In this document: positions 19,009 to 26,707 of the stretch, piece by piece
How the letters are laid out: every line of letters starts with the position of its first letter
Numbering within the stretch: the first letter of the stretch is position 1
Assembly: GCF_018688455.1 (NCBI RefSeq)
Contig: NZ_CP061319.1
Location: forward strand, 496,001-560,000
Length of the DNA stretch: 64,000 bases
Origin: Polynucleobacter sp. AM-7D1
GTDB lineage: Bacteria; Pseudomonadota; Gammaproteobacteria; Burkholderiales; Burkholderiaceae
Direction: 5' to 3'
Position numbers and translations under genes: made by a program
The notes under the pieces: generated by a model
Database searches by the model: none
What the model was told of the DNA's origin: nothing
The model's input: the letters and a program-made list of their open reading frames with translations, nothing else

Positions 19009-19827
19009 TTAGAAACCAAATGCCTTGCGGCTTTCATTAAACATGAAAGCTGCGAGCATAAAGAGCATTACACCAAAGATGCGTTTGAGTTGAGCTACAT
19101 TGAGCTTTCTAGCCATCTTGGCTCCCAGCGGGGCGGTGAATATACTAACCGCCACAATGCAAAGCACTGCGGGAATATAAACAAATCCAAGTGAGCCTGC
19201 AGGGAGGTTGGGGTTGCCCCAACTACCGTACATGTAGCCAATCGTTGCTGCAGCCGCAATCGGAAATCCTAAGCCTGAAGAACTTGCCATCGCAGTATGT
19301 GGTTTTACATTGCACCAAAGCATAAATGGCACGGTGATAAAAGCTCCACCTGCGCCAACAAGGCTGGCAATCACACCTGTAAATGCCCCAAATGAAAAAA
19401 GACCGAGGGGGCCTGGCAATTCTCGCCCAGCCGTAGGTTTTTTATTAATAATCATTTGGATCGAGGTATACACAATAAAAATGGCGAAAAATAGAGATAG
19501 CCAAGAGGTGTCAATTGCCTCAAAGATTTCACTACCGCCAACAAGGCTGCCAATAACCAGTCCAGGGCTCAGTCCTGCCACTAGTTTCCAGTCAATAGAG
19601 TTGTGTTTGTGGTGAGCCCAAATGGCTGAGGTGGTTGTAAAAAGAATGGTTGCCATTCCAGTAGCAATTGCCATATGCACAATGACATTTTGACCAAACC
19701 CTAAATGATTGAAGACTACGATCATGAAGGGAACCAAAATCATTCCGCCACCAATGCCAAGAAGCCCAGCAAGAAAGCCGGATATGCTGCCGCACAACAT
19801 CAGCATGAGGATATCGGCTATCGACAT
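19009..19827 (-). CDS. TauE/SafE family sulfite/sulfonate exporter-like permease
   Basis: The 272-residue protein has about eight membrane segments and the duplicated TauE motif: GLLGIGGGMILVPFM near residue 21 and SLVGAGGAFITVPFM near 155. Family members move sulfite, sulfoacetate or other organosulfur or C2 anions. Substrate is unknown here. It converges on matB, and its start lies at the 3' edge of the 6S RNA gene, so the 6S precursor may read into it. Confidence 0.85.
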   Translation of the reverse strand: MSIADILMLMLCGSISGFLAGLLGIGGGMILVPFMIVVFNHLGFGQNVIVHMAIATGMATILFTTTSAIWAHHKHNSIDWKLVAGLSPGLVIGSLVGGSEIFEAIDTSWLSLFFAIFIVYTSIQMIINKKPTAGRELPGPLGLFSFGAFTGVIASLVGAGGAFITVPFMLWCNVKPHTAMASSSGLGFPIAAAATIGYMYGSWGNPNLPAGSLGFVYIPAVLCIVAVSIFTAPLGAKMARKLNVAQLKRIFGVMLFMLAAFMFNESRKAFGF

Positions 19828-19831
19828 GAAT

Positions 19832-20004
19832 TCCCCGCCTTGGCCGCTAGGCCGTCATCCTGAACCCTAAGGTTCAAGGTGGAACGGCTACTCTGTTTCG
19901 GGTGCATTAAGAACTCCAGGGAGTGAACAGCTCGAGGCTGCCACTGTGAAGATTCGAAACGCTCACGCCCACAGTGTAAAGATCGTTCCGGATGCTTGCG
20001 CATC
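19832..20004 (-). ncRNA. ssrS: 6S RNA
   Basis: On the minus strand directly after zapA lies a GC-rich, coding-free stretch with the 6S RNA hallmarks: the 3' hairpin CCTTGAACCTTAGGGTTCAGG, very close to the E. coli 6S hairpin; an outer pairing GGAACG/CGTTCC around the central part; and CATCC/GGATG further out. The position after zapA is the conserved location in beta- and gamma-proteobacteria. 6S RNA mimics an open promoter and sequesters sigma-70 RNA polymerase in stationary phase. Ends are approximate; I could not pair the outermost stem with certainty. Confidence 0.82.
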
Positions 20005-20007
20005 GGT

Positions 20008-20370
20008 TCAAGGAGCTATTGGCCTTGGCGAACCAGGCAGGGAAAGGGTTTGCATTAGAGCATCTACTTGATCTTCCAGAGAGTGGATTTCTTTCTGGAG
20101 GCGAGCAATTTCATCTGAGTCGGAGTTTGATGAAGTGCTCTGCACAGGCGCATTTTGGGATGCAGTTTGCAATTTAATGAGATCACCTGCGATCTTCAGC
20201 GCGGCCATCATGCTGGCACGTTCGATGCTGCGATTGCCGCCATTGATTGCCAGCTGAATTTGCTCATCCACTAATGTGCAGGCTGCACGCAGCAAAGGCT
20301 CATGTTCAGCGCTCGTGGCTAAGGTGATTTTTTGACCTGCGAGGGTTACTTCAATGCGTTGTTGGCTCAT
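20008..20370 (-). CDS. zapA: Cell division protein ZapA
   Basis: ZapA stabilises FtsZ filaments at the division ring. The protein begins MSQQRIEVTLAGQKITL and continues with the ZapA core and a C-terminal coiled coil. I chose ATG 20370 because GAGG lies six bases upstream; an ATG two codons earlier and a longer frame from 20409 are less likely. The first 20 bases overlap the end of the preceding small gene, suggesting coupling. 6S RNA follows immediately. Confidence 0.88.
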   Translation of the reverse strand: MSQQRIEVTLAGQKITLATSAEHEPLLRAACTLVDEQIQLAINGGNRSIERASMMAALKIAGDLIKLQTASQNAPVQSTSSNSDSDEIARLQKEIHSLEDQVDALMQTLSLPGSPRPIAP

Positions 20371-20635
20371 TGTCATCCTCTGGGTTAGGTGGTGTGACGG
20401 GTTCGCCAAGCAAGTTCAACTGACGCCCATCACTCTGTTCCGGTAAGCGGCTCAAAATGTGCTGAATTCGCTTTTGTGCATCTTCAATTTTGGCCTCAAG
20501 CTGATTGCGATCTTGATGTAAGGCTTTGACGGCGTCCGAGACCAACTGAATTTTGTGCGATAGCCTTTGCAATGATTCGGCTATTGAATCAGATTCGGTG
20601 GAGTCGCTTGGGACATGAGGGGTGTACTCGGTCAT
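20351..20635 (-). CDS. Small coiled-coil protein upstream of zapA
   Basis: This 94-residue protein has acidic, Ser-rich ends and a central helical heptad-like segment (about residues 20-65, SLQRLSHKIQLVSDAVKALH and onward), resembling the short coiled-coil proteins often encoded before zapA. It overlaps the zapA start by 20 bases. A role alongside ZapA in the divisome is plausible from position, but no function can be assigned from the sequence. Confidence 0.75.
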   Translation of the reverse strand: MTEYTPHVPSDSTESDSIAESLQRLSHKIQLVSDAVKALHQDRNQLEAKIEDAQKRIQHILSRLPEQSDGRQLNLLGEPVTPPNPEDDNEPTTH

Positions 20636-20686
20636 ATGGGCATTGTAGCCTTAGCAAAACGCTTTGTGAAACTCCTGGTTTTGGGC

Positions 20687-21448
20687 TTACTTAGGTAAAG
20701 CCACCCAATCATCCCCCAGCTTTTCCAGGCGAATGCGACCATCAAATAGCTCGATAAGGGCTTGATGGGTTCTAGGGTCTTGGTTTGACCCCTGAAAATG
20801 TAGTTTGCCTTTACTTAGCATCACCAAATGGTCGGCACGGAGAGCAAAATGAATCTCATGTAAAACCGTCACTAAGGTCTTGCCTTGAGTCAGCAAGTCG
20901 TCTTGCCATTTCAGAAAATCGGATTGATGAGGTGGGTCTAAATTGGCTAGGGGCTCATCCATGAGAAGGATGTCGGAGTCCACTGCAAGCAGACGCGCCA
21001 ATAGAACTCGCTGACGCTCTCCCCCAGATAGTTGCTGTAAGGGGCGATGGCGTAAATGTAATGCATCGGTCTGTTGCAAAGCCCTTTCGACCGAAATATG
21101 ATCGGCATCAGAAGGGAGGTGCAGCCATCCCTGATGCGGAATACGCCCTAGCATAACGGTGTCATAAACACTTAAGGAATCATCAAATTCTTCTGAATTA
21201 CTCGAGCCTTGATCGAGCCAAGCAATTTTCTTTGCAAGATCTTTTGGGGTAAATGTAGATAAAGGAACTTCGTCGATAGTGATGGAGCCATCCCACTTCA
21301 GTAGCCCAGCCATTGCCTGTAAGAGGGAAGATTTTCCTGCGCCATTGGGTCCAATAACGCTAGTCCATTTTCCCTGTGGAATATCAATATTGAGGTCGGA
21401 GAGAATGGCGCTAGGACCTCTGTACACATTGAGTTGGCGGGCTTTCAT
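20687..21448 (-). CDS. btuD: Vitamin B12 ABC transporter ATP-binding protein BtuD
   Basis: The 253-residue ATPase has Walker A GPNGAGKSSL near residue 33, the ABC signature LSGGERQRVLLARLL near 138, and Walker B DILLMDEPLANLD. It energises import by a BtuC-type permease. The class (FecE/BtuD) also serves siderophores; the cobalamin riboswitch at the head of the operon makes corrinoid the likely substrate. Its ATG overlaps the btuC stop by four bases. Confidence 0.88.
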   Translation of the reverse strand: MKARQLNVYRGPSAILSDLNIDIPQGKWTSVIGPNGAGKSSLLQAMAGLLKWDGSITIDEVPLSTFTPKDLAKKIAWLDQGSSNSEEFDDSLSVYDTVMLGRIPHQGWLHLPSDADHISVERALQQTDALHLRHRPLQQLSGGERQRVLLARLLAVDSDILLMDEPLANLDPPHQSDFLKWQDDLLTQGKTLVTVLHEIHFALRADHLVMLSKGKLHFQGSNQDPRTHQALIELFDGRIRLEKLGDDWVALPK

Positions 21449-22422
21449 GAGCGCGCTCCAAGAGAGGTTCGTCTTAGCAGAATCAACAAATAGAGACCAC
21501 CTAAGACTGCTGTCACTATGCCAACTGGAATTTCAGTTGGTGCAAAGAGAGTGCGCGCAATCAGATCGGAACTCAGCAATAAGATTCCACCGCCAAGACT
21601 GGAGAATAGAAGTTGTACACGTTGTCGTCCGCCAGAAAACTTCCTGACTAGATGAGGTGCTGCTAGCCCAACAAAAGCAACCAAGCCAGTCTGCGCAACA
21701 GCGCATCCAGTTGCAAGAGCAAGAATGCCAATCAATATCAGACGTAGTTGATCTAATGGCAACCCTAAAGTGCGAGCGGTATTTTCACCAAGTGATAAAG
21801 CATCCAGAACGGGGCTAATGATCAGAGTGATGAGTAAGCAAATCAGCAAAGCGATTGCCATGATCTCAACGCCAGACCAATTGAGAAGAGTTGTGTTGCC
21901 CAGCATAAACGATTGAATACTTTGAAATAGATCAGGGCGGATAAATGTAAATAATGAGTTCGCTGCACCCAGGATCACGCTGATCACTACCCCAGACAAT
22001 AAGAGCCGTAAAGAGCTGCGATAACCACCCGCCAATAGAAGAGAGGCCGTCACTCCAAACAGCGCCCCCAGAAAGGCACCGCCATTAAGGCCAATAATTT
22101 CTAACCAAGAATTGCCAAGATAGGCAAAGCAGAGAATGCTGCCAACCCCAAGCAGGGCGCCCGATGCGCTTCCGAGTAGGTAGGGGTCAGCTAAGGGGTT
22201 GCGAAATAGGCTCTGTGCAATCCCACCAGCCAGCCCTAATAATGCACCAGCAAAGTAGGCCCCTAATGATCGTGGTAGCCGAATATCAAACAAGACGGTT
22301 TGATCAGTTTCTGACATATTCCAACTGGCACCCATGCTTCCGAGCAGGGTGCCCATTAGCACTAAGGCTGCACTAAGAATGAGTAGGGCGAATAGCTTGC
22401 CTAGAAAATGGTTAGTCTGCAT
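21445..22422 (-). CDS. btuC: Vitamin B12 ABC transporter permease BtuC
   Basis: A FecCD-family permease with about ten membrane helices and the family blocks FDIRLPRSLGAYFAGALLG near the N-terminus, RNPLADPYLLGSASGA, and GLAAPHLVRKF near the C-terminus. The frame can extend to 22455, but I prefer ATG 22422, which overlaps the btuF stop as TAATG and gives a 325-residue protein of normal length. Works with BtuD and BtuF. Confidence 0.87.
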   Translation of the reverse strand: MQTNHFLGKLFALLILSAALVLMGTLLGSMGASWNMSETDQTVLFDIRLPRSLGAYFAGALLGLAGGIAQSLFRNPLADPYLLGSASGALLGVGSILCFAYLGNSWLEIIGLNGGAFLGALFGVTASLLLAGGYRSSLRLLLSGVVISVILGAANSLFTFIRPDLFQSIQSFMLGNTTLLNWSGVEIMAIALLICLLITLIISPVLDALSLGENTARTLGLPLDQLRLILIGILALATGCAVAQTGLVAFVGLAAPHLVRKFSGGRQRVQLLFSSLGGGILLLSSDLIARTLFAPTEIPVGIVTAVLGGLYLLILLRRTSLGARS

Positions 22423-23327
22423 TACCGAGATGATGACATCTTCTCTTGGATGCATTGAGAAATAATCAGCGCCGCTTCTCCCATGCGGGGTCCGGGACGA
22501 ACCAAAACATCATTTTGTTCGCCAGTAAATACACAAATTCGATTATTGGAAACTGCAGGAATGGAGCTCCACCCTGGACGTTTCTGAATATCAGCAGCAG
22601 TTGATTCAGTAAGAAGGATGACGGCTGGTTTAGCCTGGACCACAAACTCAGGATTGATCTTCGGAAAAGGTCCAAGTGATTTTGGAATGATATTTACTAA
22701 ATTCAACTGAGTCAGAATTTCACCGATAAAAGAAGTACTACCAGCGGCAAAGGGCGCGGGATTCACTTCAAAGTACACGCGAATATTGCCCATTCCGTCT
22801 GAAAGTTGCTTGCGAGCGCGCAAGATTTCTTGTTGCATCTGATTCCAAACACGAGGGCTTTCGGAGGTGCCTAGTACAAGATCTAGCTTTTGAAGAGCGC
22901 GCTCTTCATCTTCCATTGACTTGATATCCAACGCAAATGTTTTGATGCCTAAGCCATTTAACCGAGCAATAACGGGAGATGCCTTCTCAAGCAAAACAAC
23001 ATCCGGTTTGAGTTGCACAATGCGCTCAATATTAATATCTCCAATCCCACCAAGCTTAGGCAAGCCTTGAATCGATTTAGGCCAATTGGAAAAGCGATCA
23101 ATACCAACCAATGTTGAACACTTTCCTAATGCACAAACAGACTCAGTGAGTGATGGTAGAAGACTGATAACACGTTGTGGAGGCTTATCAAATACCACTG
23201 AAACTCCTCGGTCATCCGTTACTGAAACGGGCGCAGCAAAAATAGCTAACGAGAAGCCCAGTAAAAAAAATGCAACGCCGATTGTCAGGTAGCGAGAGCG
23301 CGTTGATGACCATATAAGCTTATCCAT
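22422..23327 (-). CDS. btuF: Vitamin B12 ABC transporter substrate-binding protein BtuF
   Basis: The 301-residue protein has an N-terminal hydrophobic signal segment (LTIGVAFFLLGFSLAIFAAP) followed by the class III binding-protein pattern PPQRVISLLPSLTESVCALG and VGIDRFSNWP, as in BtuF. It binds the corrinoid delivered by BtuB and passes it to BtuCD. It lies 14 bases after btuB. No lipobox is evident, so it is probably periplasmic or signal-anchored. Confidence 0.87.
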   Translation of the reverse strand: MDKLIWSSTRSRYLTIGVAFFLLGFSLAIFAAPVSVTDDRGVSVVFDKPPQRVISLLPSLTESVCALGKCSTLVGIDRFSNWPKSIQGLPKLGGIGDINIERIVQLKPDVVLLEKASPVIARLNGLGIKTFALDIKSMEDEERALQKLDLVLGTSESPRVWNQMQQEILRARKQLSDGMGNIRVYFEVNPAPFAAGSTSFIGEILTQLNLVNIIPKSLGPFPKINPEFVVQAKPAVILLTESTAADIQKRPGWSSIPAVSNNRICVFTGEQNDVLVRPGPRMGEAALIISQCIQEKMSSSR

Positions 23328-23341
23328 ATTTATTTACTGGA

Positions 23342-25441
23342 TTAGAAGTTGTATTTAGCGCTAAGAAAAATTGATCTAGGATCATTTGCGTAATAGTAGT
23401 AACTATTTCCGCTACTATTATTTGGGAACTGAACGTAACCGTAACCCCCATAAGTTGAGTACTGTGCATTACCAACATTCTTCACGGTTAAACGAGTTTC
23501 CCAATTCCCCATTCTATAGTTCGCATAAATGTCACCTACCGCGTATGACGGCATGACATTAAGACTGCTGTAGTAGGATGGGGCGGCATCATAACGCTGA
23601 TTACTAACGTAATTCACTACACCACCAAGAGACCAATTATTGTTCAGTACGTAAATAGCTCTAGCATTTAGTAATAAGTTTGGTACCTGTGCAATAGCTT
23701 GATTTTGATAGGGCCCGTTAGCATAAAAAGCATTTTGTACTGTACCGCCACCACCGATAGAAAGTTGAGAAGTCACGGGAGAGAGGAAATTTAGATTCGC
23801 ACCAGTTCTATTGATGTTGTAGGGCGAATTAGAATTATTGTAGGTTGCAGGGTTGTACAAAATTTCATTTTGAGAAACTGAGCTAAAAACTGCTGCAGTC
23901 AAATTTGTTTTGAGTATCTGCCAATTGCCACCAAGTTCATAGGTTTGAGCAGTTTGCGGTTTTAGAATGCCACCAAATGATGGGCTTCCTCCAGCGCTAG
24001 ACCAAGTCCAAAATTCATCTACATTTGGAAAGCGATAGGATTGATTCCACTTGATGTAAATCCGTTGACCCTCAAGATATTTGAAATTAAATGCGATATC
24101 TCCAGCGTTTGCTGAGTAAGTTTGATTGGGGTTGGGATTGGCTGAGCCACTCCAGATACTTAAGCCATTAGCACTCGCGCTCTGTGTTTGATATCTATAG
24201 CCTCCAGCAAAATCTATGACTCTAGTTAGCGGATTTCTTTGAATTAAATACACGGATTGGTTGTAAAGGCTTGCGTTAGCGGAGCTGGATATTGGGTTGA
24301 TTACTGCGCCTTGTGCTTGGGCGGCTTGATTCATGATGCTGCTATAGCTAGCAGCAGATGATTGACTTGCTTTGTTGAACTCATAGCCAACAATGCTCGT
24401 TCCAAATTTACCAAAGTCACCTTTTATTCGAGGGCTGAAGTTGGCTTGCCACCCCTCATATTTTGTAAAGGATGGACTTATAGTTGGAAAGGCTCCAACA
24501 CCCGAAGCGGTAGTGGAGTAATAGGGCTGAGTAAAAAAGGTAGTTTTGGCGCTGTAGAAACTATCAATTTCTAAATTAAAAGTATCGCTTAATGCTTTAG
24601 CCAGACCCATTCTGATCCCAGAATTGTCGACAGTAGTGCCCGATCCAATATTATTAAATTTTGCAAGTTGTGGATTGCCTTGCCCTACTTGTCCAAGCGT
24701 ACCTCCTGGCATTTGCTGATTGGAGTAGCTATAAAACAGATCAGCATATACATTATCCTTACCCCCCAATGATTGCGTTACTTTGCCATCAAATGAATAA
24801 GCATTAGCAGCAGAGTTTTGACGCCAGCCATTTGTATTGGAGGTATTGGCACTTAATTGGACAGTTGTTTGATCTATGGTGTTTCTAAAGATGGCGTTAT
24901 TTACTAGGGTGTTGAAGCTGCCATAGCTGGTTGATGCTTGATTAAGGGTTTTGCTTCCACCATTTGTGATGATGTTAATGACACCTCCTAAAGCACCATT
25001 ACCATATTGAACGCTGGCCCCTCCCCGCAATATTTCAATACGGTTAATTGAGTCGAGTGGAATTGATTCCCAAGATATGCCCGATGAATCAATGGGATTG
25101 ATGCGTTGCCCATCAACTAGGATAAGAGTTGTATCCTTAGCTGTGGGACCATATCCACCCATATCCACGGTTGCGCCAAGGTTTAGCTGCCCGCCTGCAG
25201 TACTTCTTATATTCAAGCCGCCAATCTGCGACAAAATATCTGGAATGTTAGTCGACGTAGATTCCGCAATTTCTTCGCGGGTCATCACTTGAACATTCGC
25301 AGGTACTTCGTTTAAGTTTTCTTCAAAGCGTGAGCCTGAAACAATGACTGTTGATTGAGAATTTTGAGCTGCTGCGTTAAATGTTGCTGCTGCGCCGCAA
25401 AGTAGGGCGATCAGCGTTTTGCTACCGAACTGCTGTTTCAT
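23342..25441 (-). CDS. btuB: TonB-dependent outer membrane receptor, BtuB-like
   Basis: A 699-residue receptor: signal peptide (ALLCGAAATFNAAAQ), plug domain with STVIVSGSRFEENLNEVPANV and the RIEILRGGASVQYGNGALGG block, then a 22-strand barrel rich in Tyr/Asn/Ser ending in FLSAKYNF with the terminal aromatic residue needed for BAM. A possible TonB box is near STVIVSGS. The upstream cobalamin riboswitch and downstream btuFCD identify the ligand as cobalamin or another corrinoid. The SD AGAAGG lies about seven bases before the ATG. Confidence 0.9.
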   Translation of the reverse strand: MKQQFGSKTLIALLCGAAATFNAAAQNSQSTVIVSGSRFEENLNEVPANVQVMTREEIAESTSTNIPDILSQIGGLNIRSTAGGQLNLGATVDMGGYGPTAKDTTLILVDGQRINPIDSSGISWESIPLDSINRIEILRGGASVQYGNGALGGVINIITNGGSKTLNQASTSYGSFNTLVNNAIFRNTIDQTTVQLSANTSNTNGWRQNSAANAYSFDGKVTQSLGGKDNVYADLFYSYSNQQMPGGTLGQVGQGNPQLAKFNNIGSGTTVDNSGIRMGLAKALSDTFNLEIDSFYSAKTTFFTQPYYSTTASGVGAFPTISPSFTKYEGWQANFSPRIKGDFGKFGTSIVGYEFNKASQSSAASYSSIMNQAAQAQGAVINPISSSANASLYNQSVYLIQRNPLTRVIDFAGGYRYQTQSASANGLSIWSGSANPNPNQTYSANAGDIAFNFKYLEGQRIYIKWNQSYRFPNVDEFWTWSSAGGSPSFGGILKPQTAQTYELGGNWQILKTNLTAAVFSSVSQNEILYNPATYNNSNSPYNINRTGANLNFLSPVTSQLSIGGGGTVQNAFYANGPYQNQAIAQVPNLLLNARAIYVLNNNWSLGGVVNYVSNQRYDAAPSYYSSLNVMPSYAVGDIYANYRMGNWETRLTVKNVGNAQYSTYGGYGYVQFPNNSSGNSYYYYANDPRSIFLSAKYNF

Positions 25442-25599
25442 GATGAACCTTCTGCCTTCGAATCACCTAGCTAACTTCCCCGTAAGCTGGGTCGAACAGA
25501 ATTTCACTTTGTGAGAGTGTTCAGGCGTCAATTGGACATCCCGCCTCTATGGCTTAGGATGCTTCATCGGCGCGCGAAGGATCCCCGTCCGCAAAATTC
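25442..25599 (-). promoter_or_regulatory. btuB leader expression platform
   Basis: This roughly 160-base stretch between the riboswitch aptamer and btuB holds no gene. It contains two candidate hairpins: GAACA...TGTTC with inner TCAC/GTGA (about 25495-25523) and AGCTTAC/GTTAGCT just upstream of the SD. CCTTCG near 25576 could pair with CGAAGG just ahead of the SD, a possible sequestering contact. No T-run follows a strong stem, so control of translation initiation looks likelier than termination. Confidence 0.45.
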
Positions 25600-25800
25600 C
25601 ACCTGTCTTGGCCGGTATCCGGGCTAGTAAATCTCAGAATCTGGCCTTCCCATGCAATTGACGCGCACAGTGGCTTACTCAGACTCCTGACACCTTTTCC
25701 TTGAAGTTGGAGGTGTATTTACTTACCGTTGCGGGGGCAGCACACGTTTAGTGTTTCCCGTTTAACTTTATTGCACTGCAATAAAGCACCACGACCCCGT
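25600..25800 (-). promoter_or_regulatory. Cobalamin riboswitch upstream of btuB
   Basis: Read on the minus strand, the region contains the B12-aptamer landmarks in order: GGTGC (25786-25790), AACGGGAAACA, the B12 box core TGCTGCCCCCGCAACGGTAA, AGGAGTCTGAGTAAGCCACTG, and GCCCGGATACCGGCC (25610-25624). It should bind adenosyl- or other cobalamin and reduce btuB expression. Boundaries are set by these landmarks and are approximate by about 15 bases. Confidence 0.95.
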
Positions 25801-25878
25801 AATTTTAGCCCAAGCTCGATCCAGATCGGCTTAAAAAGCCAAAAAAGCCTACAATATAGGCTCTAGGATTAAGGATTC

Positions 25879-26496
25879 ATGACAGCATTAGATAAGCACC
25901 CCGAAAAAAATCTGATTCGATTGCAGTTGAGCCAAAACTCAGTCTTAAAAAGCTTGGATCCTTCAGCAATGGCCGATTTAGAGCGCCATTTAGTGATTTC
26001 AGACCTCAAAAAATCAGAAATCTTGCTTCATCAAGGTGATCACCAGATGGAGCAGTACTTCGTGCTGGATGGAATCTTGAAGCGCATTGTTTCTAGCGCG
26101 GATGCAAAAGAAATGATTCTGCGTTTTGCCATTGAAAAAGATATTGAGACTAGCTATGCGGCTTGGCGCCTCAAAACGGCAGCCCCTTACAGCATTGCTT
26201 CAGTTACGAAAGCACGCGTAGCCCGTATGCCTCTGAAGAAATGGGCTGAATTTTTGGATGCACACAAGCCTCTGAAGGAAAGCTTTGAGTTCGAAGTCAT
26301 GCGCCTGATGAGTGAGATCATGGCTCATACGATTACCCTCCATATGCTCGATGCCCCGGGCCGTGTAGAGCGGTTTTTACGTAAATACGAAGACCTATTT
26401 GAGCTTCTCCCTAAAAAAGAGCTGGCTGCTTACCTTAACCTCTCTCCAGAGACTTTAAGTCGCCTCAAAACAAAGCATAAAGAGCTCTTTGTTTAG
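25879..26496 (+). CDS. Crp/Fnr family transcriptional regulator
   Basis: The 205-residue protein has a cyclic-nucleotide-binding-like sensor domain (residues 20-130: ILLHQGDHQMEQYFVLDGIL), a dimerisation helix (SFEFEVMRLMSEIMAHTITL) and a C-terminal helix-turn-helix with recognition helix SPETLSRLK. The E..SR pattern is that of FNR/FixK proteins reading TTGA half-sites. There is no N-terminal cysteine cluster, so it is not an Fe-S oxygen sensor of the FNR type; its signal is unknown. The matching TTGAC-N4-GTCAA site just downstream, before oxc, makes it a candidate regulator of the oxalate genes. Confidence 0.87.
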   Translation: MTALDKHPEKNLIRLQLSQNSVLKSLDPSAMADLERHLVISDLKKSEILLHQGDHQMEQYFVLDGILKRIVSSADAKEMILRFAIEKDIETSYAAWRLKTAAPYSIASVTKARVARMPLKKWAEFLDAHKPLKESFEFEVMRLMSEIMAHTITLHMLDAPGRVERFLRKYEDLFELLPKKELAAYLNLSPETLSRLKTKHKELFV

Positions 26497-26531
26497 TCAG
26501 AAATCCTAATTGTTTCTAGATTTCAGGGGAA

Positions 26532-26574
26532 ATTGACCGAAGTCAATGATGATCCCTATCCCCAAGCCTAAGAT
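26532..26574 (+). promoter_or_regulatory. FNR-type box and -10 element forming a predicted class II promoter for oxc
   Basis: ATTGAC-CGAA-GTCAAT (26532-26547) is a perfect palindrome of the FNR/FixK type. A -10-like TAAGAT lies at 26569-26574. If transcription begins at 26581, seven bases after the box, the palindrome is centred at -41.5, the class II activation position of FNR/FixK regulators. No good -35 hexamer is present, as expected for such promoters. Confidence 0.6.
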
Positions 26575-26641
26575 TCATCTCAGCCTCAACGGGAATGCAT
26601 TTGATTACCCGTGGCACTACTAATAACTAATTTGGAGACAG

Positions 26642-26688
26642 TTGGCGAAAGCTAAATTGCACTGAACAGGCGATATGTTCGGGCGGTG
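26642..26688 (+). promoter_or_regulatory. Structured oxc 5' leader with two hairpins
   Basis: Two adjacent stems are seen: TTGGC-GAAA-GCTAA (26642-26655), with a GNRA-type tetraloop, and CACT-GAACA...TGTTC-GGGC-GGTG (26660-26688), with a one-sided bulge. They lie 20-66 bases before the oxc ATG, which has no clear Shine-Dalgarno sequence. A cis-acting RNA is a possibility; I know of no matching riboswitch class. Confidence 0.35.
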
Positions 26689-26707
26689 TAATTAACTATA
26701 AATTTCT

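Noticed and set aside
22466-22675. Short minus-strand frame inside btuF.
   Set aside because: It is an alternative frame of btuF with no independent signals.
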